A stretch of DNA of 41,375 bases from Exiguobacterium indicum HHS 31 (GTDB taxonomy: Bacteria; Bacillota; Bacilli; Exiguobacteriales; Exiguobacteriaceae): positions 1 through 41,375 of the forward strand of contig NZ_MPSZ01000013.1 in assembly GCF_001939065.1 (NCBI RefSeq). The letters run 5' to 3'. The position numbers were made by a program, and so were the translations under genes. Shown piece by piece: positions 30,141 to 41,336 of the stretch (the stretch's first letter is position 1; each line of letters opens with the position of its first letter). The notes below the pieces were generated by a model. It did no database searches. It saw nothing but the letters and a program-made list of their open reading frames with translations, and was not told the DNA's origin.

Positions 30141-30163
30141 GGAAGCGTCACGTGTCCGCTTCC
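30131..30163 (-). terminator. Terminator overlapping the end of yabE
   Basis: Minus-strand hairpin GGAAGCG-N9-CGCTTCC followed by TTG and seven T. The hairpin includes the yabE stop codon and last codons (30148-30163). Confidence 0.9.
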
Positions 30164-31419
30164 GTTGCACTAGGAATGACCCAGACTTGCAGTTGTTTTC
30201 GACCGAACGTCTTCGCTTTTTGTTCTCCGTCGACCAAGACATCAATCTTATTGCCTTTGATGGCGCCACCGGTATCGAGGGCGATCGCAAGCCCCACTCC
30301 TTTGACGTAGACCTTCGTACCAAGCGGAATGACCTTCGGATCAACCGCGATAATCGGCATCCCTTGATAGGTGATCGTATCTGTCACGTCATACCCGGTC
30401 GCTGTCAAGGCGCGACCGTTATACAAACGACTGCCGTTTGAAGCTGGATCGTTCGTATACGCTGTCGCTTCGACCATCAAGCTCTTCGCACTTGCAAAAT
30501 CAAGATCCGTATCGGCCTTCGGTGTTTCAGCTAACGGATTCGTCGCCTGTTCTTCGTTGAAGACAGGCGCTTCGACGGGTGTCTCGACCGGTTTGGTTCC
30601 GACTTTGACGACTTGTTTGACGGGTGTCTGCGTCACTTGATCACCAATCAGTTTTTTCTCTTTGCTCAAACCGTTAGCAAGCGTCAATTGATACTTTTTC
30701 GTTCGGACACCTGGACGACCAGATGCCGTCACGAGTTGTTCGCCTTCCGGTAAAGTTGGGTCCTCGACTTCTTCGATTTCAAACGGAACGAGCTGTTCCT
30801 GCGTCAACGTTGCACGACGTGTCGTGTTGACCGTAATCAACGTCCCTTCCGTCACGCGGGTGTCGGGATCTGGAGCGACCCGATCTTCTTTTTGCAAGCG
30901 AATTCCTTCTCGCGCTAACAATTCCCGGACCGACGTCTCATATGTGTAGAGTTGTCGGGCTTTTCCACCGACGACAAGATCAACAGGAAAAGCTTCTCGG
31001 TATCGCACCGTCATACCACTCTTCAGAACAGCGTCAGAGGACGGATAGATATCATCCGTCTCCGCTTTCTTGATACCACGTTCTGCCAGCAAATCCTTCA
31101 CTTGGCGCGCCTGCGTCCGAACACGACGGGATTCACCATAGCCCATGATCAGTGTGATCTCTTTCGCACGCTGAATGACGATCAACCGTTTTTCTGGTAA
31201 ATCAGCACTGAGCGCTGGTTCGATGATGTCATTCGTTCGCGTCGTGATGCCTGCTTCTTTAAGTACGCCATAAACGGAATCGGCTGTCGTTTCAATTTGC
31301 TGCTCTTGTCCATCAATCAAGACGGTCACGGTTTGTGGATGATCCATCATTCCATAGATGAGTGCAGCAACAAGTAAGAGGCTGAATCCAATCGTAGTAA
31401 ACGTCAACGAACGCATCAT
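30148..31419 (-). CDS. yabE: YabE: secreted cell-wall protein with DUF348 repeats, G5 and 3D domains
   Basis: 423 residues. A signal-anchor (about 6-25, FTTIGFSLLLVAALIYGMM) leads into three DUF348 repeats (starting near 30, 88 and 146; each with a V/LL-xxxGI pattern), a G5 domain (about 200-275) and a C-terminal 3D domain (about 330-420; EATAYTNDPASNG, TATGYDVTD, IAVDPKVIPLGTKVYVKG, ALDTGGAIKGNKIDVLVD) with the three aspartates typical of MltA-like and Rpf-like enzymes. It is likely a lytic transglycosylase-type cell-wall remodelling protein. The start overlaps the tatD stop (ATGA) and lacks a strong ribosome site, so coupling is likely. Confidence 0.93.
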   Translation of the reverse strand: MMRSLTFTTIGFSLLLVAALIYGMMDHPQTVTVLIDGQEQQIETTADSVYGVLKEAGITTRTNDIIEPALSADLPEKRLIVIQRAKEITLIMGYGESRRVRTQARQVKDLLAERGIKKAETDDIYPSSDAVLKSGMTVRYREAFPVDLVVGGKARQLYTYETSVRELLAREGIRLQKEDRVAPDPDTRVTEGTLITVNTTRRATLTQEQLVPFEIEEVEDPTLPEGEQLVTASGRPGVRTKKYQLTLANGLSKEKKLIGDQVTQTPVKQVVKVGTKPVETPVEAPVFNEEQATNPLAETPKADTDLDFASAKSLMVEATAYTNDPASNGSRLYNGRALTATGYDVTDTITYQGMPIIAVDPKVIPLGTKVYVKGVGLAIALDTGGAIKGNKIDVLVDGEQKAKTFGRKQLQVWVIPSATEADT

Positions 31420-32183
31420 GGCAAGCGGAAGATCCGTTTGGCATTTTCGGTCGTTGCTGCTTCCACGTCGGCATACATCATGCCACGGAGCTGCGCAATC
31501 TCTTCAGCGACGAACCGGACGTAAGCGGGTTCGTTGCGTTTCCCGCGGTGTGGCGTCGGTGTCAGATACGGACAATCCGTCTCGACGAGTAGACGATCGA
31601 GCGGGACTTCCTGCGCAACACGCTTCGGCATCTTCGCATTCTTGAACGTGACGGGACCTCCGAGTGAAATATAGAAGTTCATCGCCAGGCAGCGTGGTAA
31701 TAATTCAGCACTCATGCTGTAGCTATGCAGAATCCCACCGACTTCTTTCGCATCTTCTTCTTCAAGAATCCGTAATGTATCTTCTGTCGCTTCCCGGTTA
31801 TGGATGACGATCGGCTTCTTTTTCTGCTTCGCAAGCCGGATTTGTTTACGAAAAGCTTCCTGCTGCACATCTTTCGGTGACGTATCCCAGTGATAGTCGA
31901 GTCCGATTTCTCCAAGCGCAACGACTTTTTCGTGATCCATCAACCGTTCGACCTTTTGGTACGCTTCCTCATCAAAATCAATCGAGTCGACGGGATGCCA
32001 CCCGATGACCGCATAAAGATCATCGTACGCTTCGACGAGTTCCATCGCACGATCAATCGTCTTATGATCAAATCCGACGACGATCATCGGTGAGACACCG
32101 TTCGCGCGTGCCCGCTCAATCGTCTCATGGACGTCGTCCGCGAATTGGTCTGCATTTAAGTGAGTGTGTGTATCGATTAACAT
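31416..32183 (-). CDS. tatD: TatD-family metal-dependent deoxyribonuclease (YabD)
   Basis: The 255-residue TIM-barrel hydrolase has all metal ligands: DTHTHLN at residues 4-10, GEIGLDYHW (about 92), IVIHNREA (about 127), GGILHSYSMS (about 152) and ETDCPYLTP (about 202). TatD proteins are Mg-dependent 3'-5' exonucleases. AAGGAG precedes the ATG by 10 nt. The order metG-tatD-yabE is that of B. subtilis; a terminator lies between metG and tatD, and no tatD promoter is obvious. Confidence 0.95.
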   Translation of the reverse strand: MLIDTHTHLNADQFADDVHETIERARANGVSPMIVVGFDHKTIDRAMELVEAYDDLYAVIGWHPVDSIDFDEEAYQKVERLMDHEKVVALGEIGLDYHWDTSPKDVQQEAFRKQIRLAKQKKKPIVIHNREATEDTLRILEEEDAKEVGGILHSYSMSAELLPRCLAMNFYISLGGPVTFKNAKMPKRVAQEVPLDRLLVETDCPYLTPTPHRGKRNEPAYVRFVAEEIAQLRGMMYADVEAATTENAKRIFRLP

Positions 32184-32203
32184 AGCTGTTCGACTCCTTC
32201 TTT

Positions 32204-32237
32204 AAAAAAATGCCTGTGACATGGAGTCCACAGGCAT
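32204..32237 (-). terminator. Intrinsic terminator after metG
   Basis: Minus-strand hairpin ATGCCTGTG-N10-CACAGGCAT (9-bp perfect stem) followed by a T run, 6 bp past the metG stop. Confidence 0.93.
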
Positions 32238-32242
32238 CGGTT

Positions 32243-34234
<1,992 letters not shown>

Positions 34235-34236
34235 CT

Positions 34237-34265
34237 ATTATACGCTGTTACGGGACTGATGTCGA
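34237..34265 (-). promoter_or_regulatory. metG promoter
   Basis: Minus strand -35 TCGACA (34260-34265, one mismatch to consensus), 17 bp, -10 TATAAT (34237-34242), 42 bp before metG. The -35 overlaps the GATGTC copy at 34258-34263. Confidence 0.75.
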
Positions 34266-34335
34266 AACTCACTTTTTGTCGAATCAAAACATTTTTTGAC
34301 ATCAGACATCAAATTACAAAAAAACACACTCTATA

Positions 34336-34360
34336 GTTTCATTTCCTTTAAAAAGGGAAA
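34336..34360 (+). promoter_or_regulatory. Possible sigma-B-type promoter facing abrB
   Basis: GTTTCA (34336-34341), 13 bp, GGGAAA (34355-34360), compared with the general stress consensus GTTTAA-N12-14-GGGWAW. A weaker second match GTTTCA-N14-GAGAAA follows at 34376-34401. Matches in A/T-rich DNA can be chance. Confidence 0.3.
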
Positions 34361-34436
34361 ATGTATTAATAAATCGTTTCAAATATGGTGTTTTTGAGAA
34401 ATAAATGACATTTTGATTTCAAGCTATTCAGATTGG

Positions 34437-34465
34437 TTGACTACTTTTGGAAAGTCTAGTATTCT
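34437..34465 (+). promoter_or_regulatory. abrB promoter
   Basis: Plus strand -35 TTGACT (34437-34442), 17 bp, -10 TATTCT (34460-34465). Transcription should begin near 34472, giving a leader of about 75 nt with the GATGTC (34481) / GACATC (34524) pair just before the AAAGGAGG ribosome site. Confidence 0.78.
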
Positions 34466-34546
34466 ACATTCTATAGAAACGATGTCGAATTTTGACGATT
34501 TTTCAAAAGAAAAAGAGATCCATGACATCAAAGGAGGAACAACAAA

Positions 34547-34843
34547 ATGAAATCAACAGGTATTGTACGTAAGGTAGACGAGCTCGGTCGTGTCGTAATT
34601 CCAATCGAATTACGCCGTACACTTCAAATTGCAGAAAAGGATGCCCTCGAGATCTATGTCGACAACGAACAGATCATCCTTAAAAAATATAAACCAAACA
34701 TGACTTGCCAAGTAACAGGAGAAGTATCAGAAGATAACTTCAAATTGGCTGATGGTAAATTGATTCTTTCACCAGATGGCGCACAACGCGTTCTCGTTGA
34801 ATTAAAAGATTTCCTCGATCGTCATTACGCAAGCAACGAGTAA
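34547..34843 (+). CDS. abrB: AbrB, transition-state global regulator
   Basis: 98-residue DNA-binding protein nearly identical to B. subtilis AbrB over the N-terminal swapped-hairpin domain (MKSTGIVRKVDELGRVVIPIE, then LRRTLQIAEKDALEIYVD, LKKYKPNMTCQVTGEVS with the conserved Cys54). The C-terminal 45 residues, which form the multimerisation domain, are more divergent (VLVELKDFLDRHYASNE). AAAGGAGG lies 9 nt before the ATG. It is the only plus-strand gene, divergent from metG, as in B. subtilis. It shares a bidirectional terminator with rsmI. Confidence 0.98.
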   Translation: MKSTGIVRKVDELGRVVIPIELRRTLQIAEKDALEIYVDNEQIILKKYKPNMTCQVTGEVSEDNFKLADGKLILSPDGAQRVLVELKDFLDRHYASNE

Positions 34844-34845
34844 AC

Positions 34846-34880
34846 AAAAAAGGAAGCTCCTGACGGGGCTTCCTTTTTTT
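34846..34880. terminator. Bidirectional terminator between abrB and rsmI
   Basis: Stem AAAAAAGGAAGCTCC/GGGGCTTCCTTTTTT around TGAC, with A and T tracts on both sides, 3 bp past the abrB stop and touching the rsmI stop. It serves converging transcripts from both strands. Confidence 0.94.
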
Positions 34881-35736
34881 AATCTGCTTCGTGAAACGCA
34901 AGATACAGCTCCTGACGATCCAGTCCCCGTTCCTTGGCGACACGCTTCAACGCTGCATTCGGCTTTTCGCCTTCTTCGATATACCGACGGATTTGCTCGA
35001 GTGGATCACTGTCTTGAATGACCGCATCAGGTCGTTCTTCATTTGACCCTTCGACAAGAACGACGAACTCACCTCGAACGTCTTCTGCTGCCCAAGCACG
35101 TAATTCACTCACGCTCCCCCGAATGTATTCCTCATACCGTTTCGTTAGTTCCCGGGCTAACGTCACCTGACGATCACCGAGTACTTCCTCGATCCCTTGC
35201 AACATCTCTTTCAAACGATGTGGTGCTTCATAAAAGACGAGCGTTCCGGTTTCGTATTTCAATTGCTCCAACGCTTCGCGACGCTCTTTTTTCTTCCGTG
35301 GCAAAAAGCCGTAATATAAAAAGCGTTCCGTCGATAATCCGGACGCGACAAGAGCGGTCAATGCAGCGTTCGCACCCGGAAGAACGATGACAGGGATGTC
35401 TGCTGCAATCGCTTGGCGAATCAGATCGCTTCCCGGGTCCGAGATGCCAGGCATACCAGCGTCGGAGACGAGGGCAATTTGTTTTCCTGCCTCTAAATCA
35501 GCGAGGAGTCGTTCGCCGCTTGTTTGTTTATTGTGTTCATGGTAACTGACAAGCTTCGACTCAATCGAAAAGTGTCGAAACAGTTTCATCGTCTGCCGCG
35601 TATCTTCTGCTGCGACGATATCGGATTCCTGTAAGATCCGTACTGCCCGATATGTCATGTCTTCTAAATTGCCGATTGGTGTCGGGACGATATAGAGACC
35701 GGCTCCTTGCTGTTGATAGCTACTCGTCGCTTTCAT
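34879..35736 (-). CDS. rsmI: 16S rRNA 2'-O-ribose cytidine methyltransferase RsmI
   Basis: Methylates the 2'-O of C1402 (E. coli numbering) in the ribosomal P site. The 285-residue protein has the tetrapyrrole-methylase fold: LYIVPTPIGNLEDMTYRAV, AAEDTRQTMKLFRHF, LVSDAGMPGISDPG and FYEAPHRLKEML. AAGGAGG lies 6 nt before the ATG, which overlaps the yazA stop (ATGA). Confidence 0.96.
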   Translation of the reverse strand: MKATSSYQQQGAGLYIVPTPIGNLEDMTYRAVRILQESDIVAAEDTRQTMKLFRHFSIESKLVSYHEHNKQTSGERLLADLEAGKQIALVSDAGMPGISDPGSDLIRQAIAADIPVIVLPGANAALTALVASGLSTERFLYYGFLPRKKKERREALEQLKYETGTLVFYEAPHRLKEMLQGIEEVLGDRQVTLARELTKRYEEYIRGSVSELRAWAAEDVRGEFVVLVEGSNEERPDAVIQDSDPLEQIRRYIEEGEKPNAALKRVAKERGLDRQELYLAFHEAD

Positions 35737-35987
35737 GAGGTTCCTCCTTGAATCAACCGTTCTTTTTGTGAACGGGTTAATTGTTTAATCGCATATTCCC
35801 GCTTCATTGCCTCTGACTTCGTCGCAAAAGCTTCCTGATGAACGAGGACGACCGGTAGACGGGCACGTGTATACTTCGCACCCTTACCTGCGTTATGTGT
35901 CGCGATGCGTTGCGTGACGTCTACCGCGTAACCCGTATAATACGTATCATCTTGGCAACGAACGATATAGACTGCATGCTCAGACAT
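35733..35987 (-). CDS. yazA: GIY-YIG nuclease-superfamily protein (YazA)
   Basis: 84-residue UPF0213 protein consisting of one GIY-YIG domain: AVYIVRCQDDTYYTGYAVDV (YIV/YTG pair), ITHN-like RIATHNAGKGAKYT, then RLPVVLVHQEAFATKSEAMKREYAIKQL. The arginine and glutamate of the active-site pattern are present. Some relatives cut DNA; cellular role unknown. It overlaps yabB by 8 bp and rsmI by 4 bp. Confidence 0.93.
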   Translation of the reverse strand: MSEHAVYIVRCQDDTYYTGYAVDVTQRIATHNAGKGAKYTRARLPVVLVHQEAFATKSEAMKREYAIKQLTRSQKERLIQGGTS

Positions 35988-36717
35988 CGAACAGTTCCTT
36001 CATCTGAGCCGCATACGAGTTGTCCGCCTCATAGACGATGAATGGGGGGAGCACCTTCAGTCCAGGTTTTGCATCCTTGATCCCCTCAATCAAGAGCATG
36101 TTTGCTTCCTTCCCTGCTTTCGGATAAATCAGCTGCATCCGTTTCGGTTCCAAGCGATACGTCCGCATCAAGGTGACGATATCGAGCAGTCGTTCCGGTC
36201 GATGAACGAACGCTGCTTTTCCGCCTTGTTTCAACAAATCAGATGCACCTCGAATACAGTCTTCAAGGGTACAGAGGACTTCGTGCCTTGCAATCGTATA
36301 ATGTTCACTTTGGTTTTGGTTCGATGTCTCATTTGCTAAAAAATATGGCGGATTGCAGGTGACAGCATCATAGATGCCGTATCCAAGACGCGCTCCCGCC
36401 TCTTTGACGTCCCCTTCAATCATCTCAATCCGGTCGTTCAGTTCATTCAAGGTGACGCTCCGTCGTGCCATCTCCGCTAGTCGTGGCTGGATTTCAAGAC
36501 CCGTGATCTGCCCTTTCGTCCGGTAGGATAAAAAGAGTGGAATTGCACCGTTTCCTGAACAGAGATCGGCAATCCGTCCCTGTTGAATCGGGACCCACGC
36601 AAATCGTGCGAGCAGTGCCGCGTCAAGTGAATACGAGAAGACGGATGGACTTTGAATGATTTTCCCTTCCTGTCCTAAGAGATAATCAAGTCGTTCGTCT
36701 GGTAATAGTTCAAACAT
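35980..36717 (-). CDS. yabB: YabB, TrmN6-type tRNA adenine N6-methyltransferase
   Basis: 245-residue SAM methyltransferase with IADLCSGNGAIPLFLS (motif I), GLEIQPRLAEMA and the N6-adenine signature CNPPYF (motif IV, about 121). E. coli relatives modify A37 of tRNA1-Val. ATG at 36717 (MFELLPDERLDYLLG) follows AAGGAAGG by 6 nt; the frame extending to 36753 is not family-like. It leads the yabB-yazA-rsmI operon; no promoter was recognised in the 51-bp gap. Confidence 0.92.
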   Translation of the reverse strand: MFELLPDERLDYLLGQEGKIIQSPSVFSYSLDAALLARFAWVPIQQGRIADLCSGNGAIPLFLSYRTKGQITGLEIQPRLAEMARRSVTLNELNDRIEMIEGDVKEAGARLGYGIYDAVTCNPPYFLANETSNQNQSEHYTIARHEVLCTLEDCIRGASDLLKQGGKAAFVHRPERLLDIVTLMRTYRLEPKRMQLIYPKAGKEANMLLIEGIKDAKPGLKVLPPFIVYEADNSYAAQMKELFDV

Positions 36718-36735
36718 GTCGTGCCTTCCTTTCCG

Positions 36736-36764
36736 AAAAAAAGACTGACTCATGTAGAAGTCAG
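36736..36764 (-). terminator. Terminator after yabA
   Basis: Minus-strand hairpin CTGACT-N8-AGTCAG followed by a T run, just past the yabA stop. The 6-bp stem is short, so it may be leaky and allow read-through to yabB. Confidence 0.7.
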
Positions 36765-36768
36765 CCTC

Positions 36769-37113
36769 TCAATGTTTCGTTAACATGGATAAGCAAAAGA
36801 GACAATCGCCGTCTTTTCGTACTTGTCCATAATGCAAGTTACAGATGTGGAACCCTTCCTGGTACAATCGCCCGAGATTATCGTAGCCCGCACCGACGCC
36901 TGCTTCCGCTTCTTCCGCTTCCGTGACCGGCTGTTGTTCATCGCGTTCGACTTTTTCTCGAAGATGATGATTCTCCAGGTACAGATGTTGGTTCTCTTCC
37001 ATCATGTAAGCCAGCTGATCCTTTAACACGCTCAGATGCTCAGTCAGCAAATGAATCTGTTGCTCAATCGCATCGACACGCGTAATGATTTCTTTTTTAT
37101 CGACTCTCTCCAC
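36769..37113 (-). CDS. yabA: YabA, replication initiation-control protein
   Basis: Binds DnaA and the DnaN clamp to limit re-initiation. The 114 residues have an N-terminal coiled coil (about 8-60, [19 protein letters not shown]...), an acidic linker and a C-terminal zinc domain [20 protein letters not shown] with CLFC (HxC-x2-H ... CxxC). The start is GTG (37111-37113), 7 nt after GGGGTG. It lies 14 bp after ricT. Confidence 0.94.
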   Translation of the reverse strand: MERVDKKEIITRVDAIEQQIHLLTEHLSVLKDQLAYMMEENQHLYLENHHLREKVERDEQQPVTEAEEAEAGVGAGYDNLGRLYQEGFHICNLHYGQVRKDGDCLFCLSMLTKH

Positions 37114-37127
37114 GCGTATGCACCCCG

Positions 37128-37958
37128 TTATTCTTTTGGTCGTTTTGGTTTTACGGCACCAACGGATAATAGTTCTTCCATTGAATACGTCAAGACGCGG
37201 GAACGATCCTTCAGTTCGATTTGAACGACTTGATCGAGGATGTTCAAACCAACGACGCGTCCTTCGCCTTCAGGTACTGTCAAACGTTTTCCGTAGTCCG
37301 GCAAATCACGGCGCATTTCTTCATACGTATCGTTCTCGTATTTCAGGCAGCACATCAAACGACCACATACTCCTGAAATCTTCGTCGGATTCAACGACAG
37401 GTTTTGATCTTTTGCCATCTTGATCGAAACCGGTTCGAACTCACCGAGGAAAGATGAACAACATAAGACACGACCACACGGACCGATGCCTCCCAGTAAC
37501 TTCGCTTCATCCCGAACACCGATTTGACGGAGTTCGATACGCGTCCGGAAGACCGCCGCTAAATCTTTGACGAGCTCACGGAAGTCAACACGTCCTTCTG
37601 CCGTGAAGTAGAAGATGACCTTATTGCGATCAAACGTGTACTCGACATCGACCAATTTCATATCGAGTTTATGTTCACGGATTTTTTCGACACATACCGC
37701 ATGCGCATCAAGCGCTGCGACTTTATTTTCGCGGACGATCATTGCATCCTTATCGTCAGCAATCCGAAGAATGGATTTCAGTGGCAACACCACATCTTCT
37801 TCGTCCATTTGTTTATCGGCGATGACCACTTCGCCATATTCAATGCCCCGTACCGTCTCAACGATGACTGCTTGTCCTCGTGATAATGACTCTTGTCCAG
37901 GTGCAAAATAATAAATTTTGCCCGCTTCTTTAAAGCGAACGCCTACTACTTCTAGCAT
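37128..37958 (-). CDS. ricT: RicT (YaaT), PSP1-domain Y-complex subunit
   Basis: With RicA (YmcA) and RicF (YlbF), YaaT forms a complex that guides RNase Y processing and, in B. subtilis, affects phosphorylation of Spo0A. The 276-residue protein has the PSP1 core ([59 protein letters not shown]) and the cysteine clusters [12 protein letters not shown] and [12 protein letters not shown] (about 170-215) that help hold iron-sulfur clusters. It starts 6 bp after holB. No sporulation gene is near. Confidence 0.95.
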   Translation of the reverse strand: MLEVVGVRFKEAGKIYYFAPGQESLSRGQAVIVETVRGIEYGEVVIADKQMDEEDVVLPLKSILRIADDKDAMIVRENKVAALDAHAVCVEKIREHKLDMKLVDVEYTFDRNKVIFYFTAEGRVDFRELVKDLAAVFRTRIELRQIGVRDEAKLLGGIGPCGRVLCCSSFLGEFEPVSIKMAKDQNLSLNPTKISGVCGRLMCCLKYENDTYEEMRRDLPDYGKRLTVPEGEGRVVGLNILDQVVQIELKDRSRVLTYSMEELLSVGAVKPKRPKE

Positions 37959-37964
37959 GTCGCT

Positions 37965-38956
37965 CTACCCTTTCTGTAAGTCAAACATGAGACGCTCAAC
38001 TGTTAATTGGGGATTAACATTCGCTTCGACCCGTCTTACTGCGGCAAGCACAGCTTGCAACCAGCGGGTGATCGTCGTCTGGCTCTTGGACCCCATCTGT
38101 TCAAGTTGGGGTTTACTATTCGTATAGGTCATACCTTCCCACGCCGGATTCAGTTTCAGACGTAAGACATCCTCGAAGAAACAAGTGACGAGTTCAAGAC
38201 CGATTCGGACATCCTGACGGTTTTTGAATTGTCCCATCCATTTCTCTTGTACGAACAGTGGTAAATCAGCCGGACGATTCGCTAATTCCTCCATCAATTG
38301 TAACACTGACGCTCGCGCATTTACAAACCAGTCTTCGAGTAATGCTTCTTCTGCATCCTCGACTTTTGGATAGACACGCGCTGCCAATTGCGTCAACTCG
38401 TGGTCCCGTCCCGTTTTTTCAGATAAAACCTCGCCAATCATTTGACGATCCGCCGGACGAAAACTTAATAACTGTCCCCGCGATCGAATCGTCGGTAAAA
38501 GGAGCTGGGGTTGATTCGTCAACAATAAAGCCACTTTTCCTTCTCCTGGTTCCTCAAAGAACTTCAGCAAACTGTTTGCTGCTTGGGGAGTCATCTTATG
38601 GGACTGGGTAATGACATAAATCTGACGATCACCTTCAAGTCCTCGGAGTGAGAGATCATGCATCAATTGTTGAATCTGTTCTTTTTTGATGGTCGCGCCA
38701 TCTGGTTCGATTTCATAATAATCGACCAAGTTGCCACTTTCCATCCGCCGACAGCTACGACAGACACCACACGGCTCCACATCGACCGGTGCCTCACAAA
38801 AAAGGCTTTTCGCGAACAAGTGAGCCGCTTCAAGTAGAAGCGGCTCATAGTCTCCGGTGAAGATATAAGCGTGATTGATTCGATCGTTCCGTAACGAATT
38901 TTGAAGAATCGTCGAAATGACCGATTGTGTCTGTTCCAGTTCATGAAACGTCTGCA

Positions 38957-38957
<1 letters not shown>
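37965..38957 (-). CDS. holB: DNA polymerase III delta-prime subunit
   Basis: Stator subunit of the clamp loader. The 330-residue protein has the AAA+ fold with a four-cysteine zinc module (CEAPVDVEPCGVCRSC, about 54-69), SHKMTPQAANSLLKFFEEPGE and IRSRGQLLSFRP. The nucleotide-binding loop is degenerate (FTGDYEPLLLEAA) with no Walker A, and the sensor-1 SRC motif reads SRG. The C-terminal collar domain is present. It overlaps darA by 1 bp (TGATG). B. subtilis yaaR, between yaaQ and holB, is missing. Confidence 0.93.
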
Positions 38958-39917
<960 letters not shown>

Positions 39918-39921
<4 letters not shown>

Positions 39922-41336
39922 TCTTCAAACCCTTCCTCTATGACGCGTAACGCTCCTCGTTGCAATTGTTCGCCCCCTTGCAAATGAACGGCTACGGTTT
40001 GATAATATCGTAAACGTAGTACCTGTTCCGCCGTAATGCGTTCGCCTCTGACGATCAACGGAATGCCTGGCGGGTATGGAATAATCGTTTCGAGTGAAAC
40101 ATGACCGATACACTCATCCAGCTGACGGAACATACCTGTTGCTTGTTCTAACTGTTCATAAGAACAAGCTAAAGCAGATACCTGTATTTTACCCATAATT
40201 GGTTGCTCGATATACCTTTTCAAAGGAATTCCTTCTGATTTCATCATTTGAATGGCTCGTTCGACACGGTGGACCCAGTCATTCTGCTCAGACTTTGTTA
40301 GCGGACGAAGTGGCAAAATACAGACGACGTGATCTCCTAGAGCAAATTCCGCATCGAGTTGAACAGCTCGTAACGCGTGCAACAACGCATCTCCTGAATA
40401 TCCCTCATACGTTAATGTCATCCGCGACCAATCATCGAATCGCAGAACCGTCATATGATCGAACCGTTGAAGTGCTTCGATGAATACATCATGACTAGCT
40501 TGCACATCTGACATCCCTTTAACTGTCCATTGTTCACGATAGGAACGGGCGTAATCTAATGAAGCCAGGAGTAAATATGAAGGACTCGAAGTCTGAAACG
40601 CTTGAAGCGCTCGCTGTAACTTCCTTCTCATCTTTTCTGAAAATCGCTCATGCATCCATGCTCCCATTGTCAGTGCTGGAAGTGTTTTATGAGCAGACTG
40701 AACAACAGCGGTTGCTCCTAATTCAAATGCAGAGCGTACACCAAATGCTTCACCGAAGTGTGCGCCATGTGCTTCATCCACTAATAAAGGGAGTTCGTGC
40801 GACGCTGTGAGCTGAACGAGTGACGTGATATCAGCTGCTTCCCCGTAATAGGTCGGTGAAGTGATAAACACACCGACTCCTCCTGGATATTTCGTAAACG
40901 CTTCCTTTAATGTTTCACGTGAAACATGTCCACTGATTCCCGTTTCCTTATGGATGTCTGGTTCAAGAAAGATCGGTTCGATTCCTAACCATTCTAGTGC
41001 ATTAAACACGGATTTATGCGAATTACGCTGTACATAAACACGCTCTCCTCTTGCTGCTGTAGCGGCAAGCATCGCCCAGTTTCCAACGGTCGAACCATTC
41101 ACAAGGAAATGACTCGCTTTTGCACCGTAGACTTTTTGCAACAAAGCTATCGCGTCAGCAATAGCCTCTTCCGGATGATGAAAATCATCTAGACCAGGTA
41201 ATTCTGTGACGTCCCATTTAAAGAAGTCAGGAAGAGGCGTCAATGTCCCATTCTTATGACCAGGAACATGCCATGAGATGGGCGATCGATCTAAATGACG
41301 TTGAAGTGCATGTACAATAGGAAGTTCGTGTTTCAT
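39918..41336 (-). CDS. yaaO: Orn/Lys/Arg decarboxylase-family protein (YaaO)
   Basis: 472-residue fold-type I PLP protein. It has SWHVPGHKNG at the N-terminus, FLVNGSTVGNWAML, LLVDEAHGAHFG, and the PLP lysine in VQSAHKTLPALTMGAW (about 215). The C-terminal third (from about 340) is the short decarboxylase C-domain. B. subtilis YaaO is a predicted lysine/arginine/ornithine decarboxylase with unproven substrate; SpeA is related. AAAAGGAG is 7 nt before the ATG. A perfect parS site lies inside (40911-40926). Its promoter lies at or beyond the window end. Confidence 0.92.
40911..40926. other. parS centromere-like site (ParB/Spo0J binding)
   Basis: The 16-bp perfect palindrome TGTTTCACGTGAAACA matches the bacterial parS consensus TGTTNCACGTGAAACA at every position. 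It lies in the yaaO coding frame. ParB (Spo0J) binds such sites as a CTP-dependent clamp and loads SMC for chromosome segregation; parS sites cluster around the origin, which fits this gene neighbourhood. Confidence 0.93.

Noticed and set aside
35157-35170. Noc-site-like CCCGGG in rsmI
   Set aside because: The flanks do not match ATTTCCCGGGAAAT.
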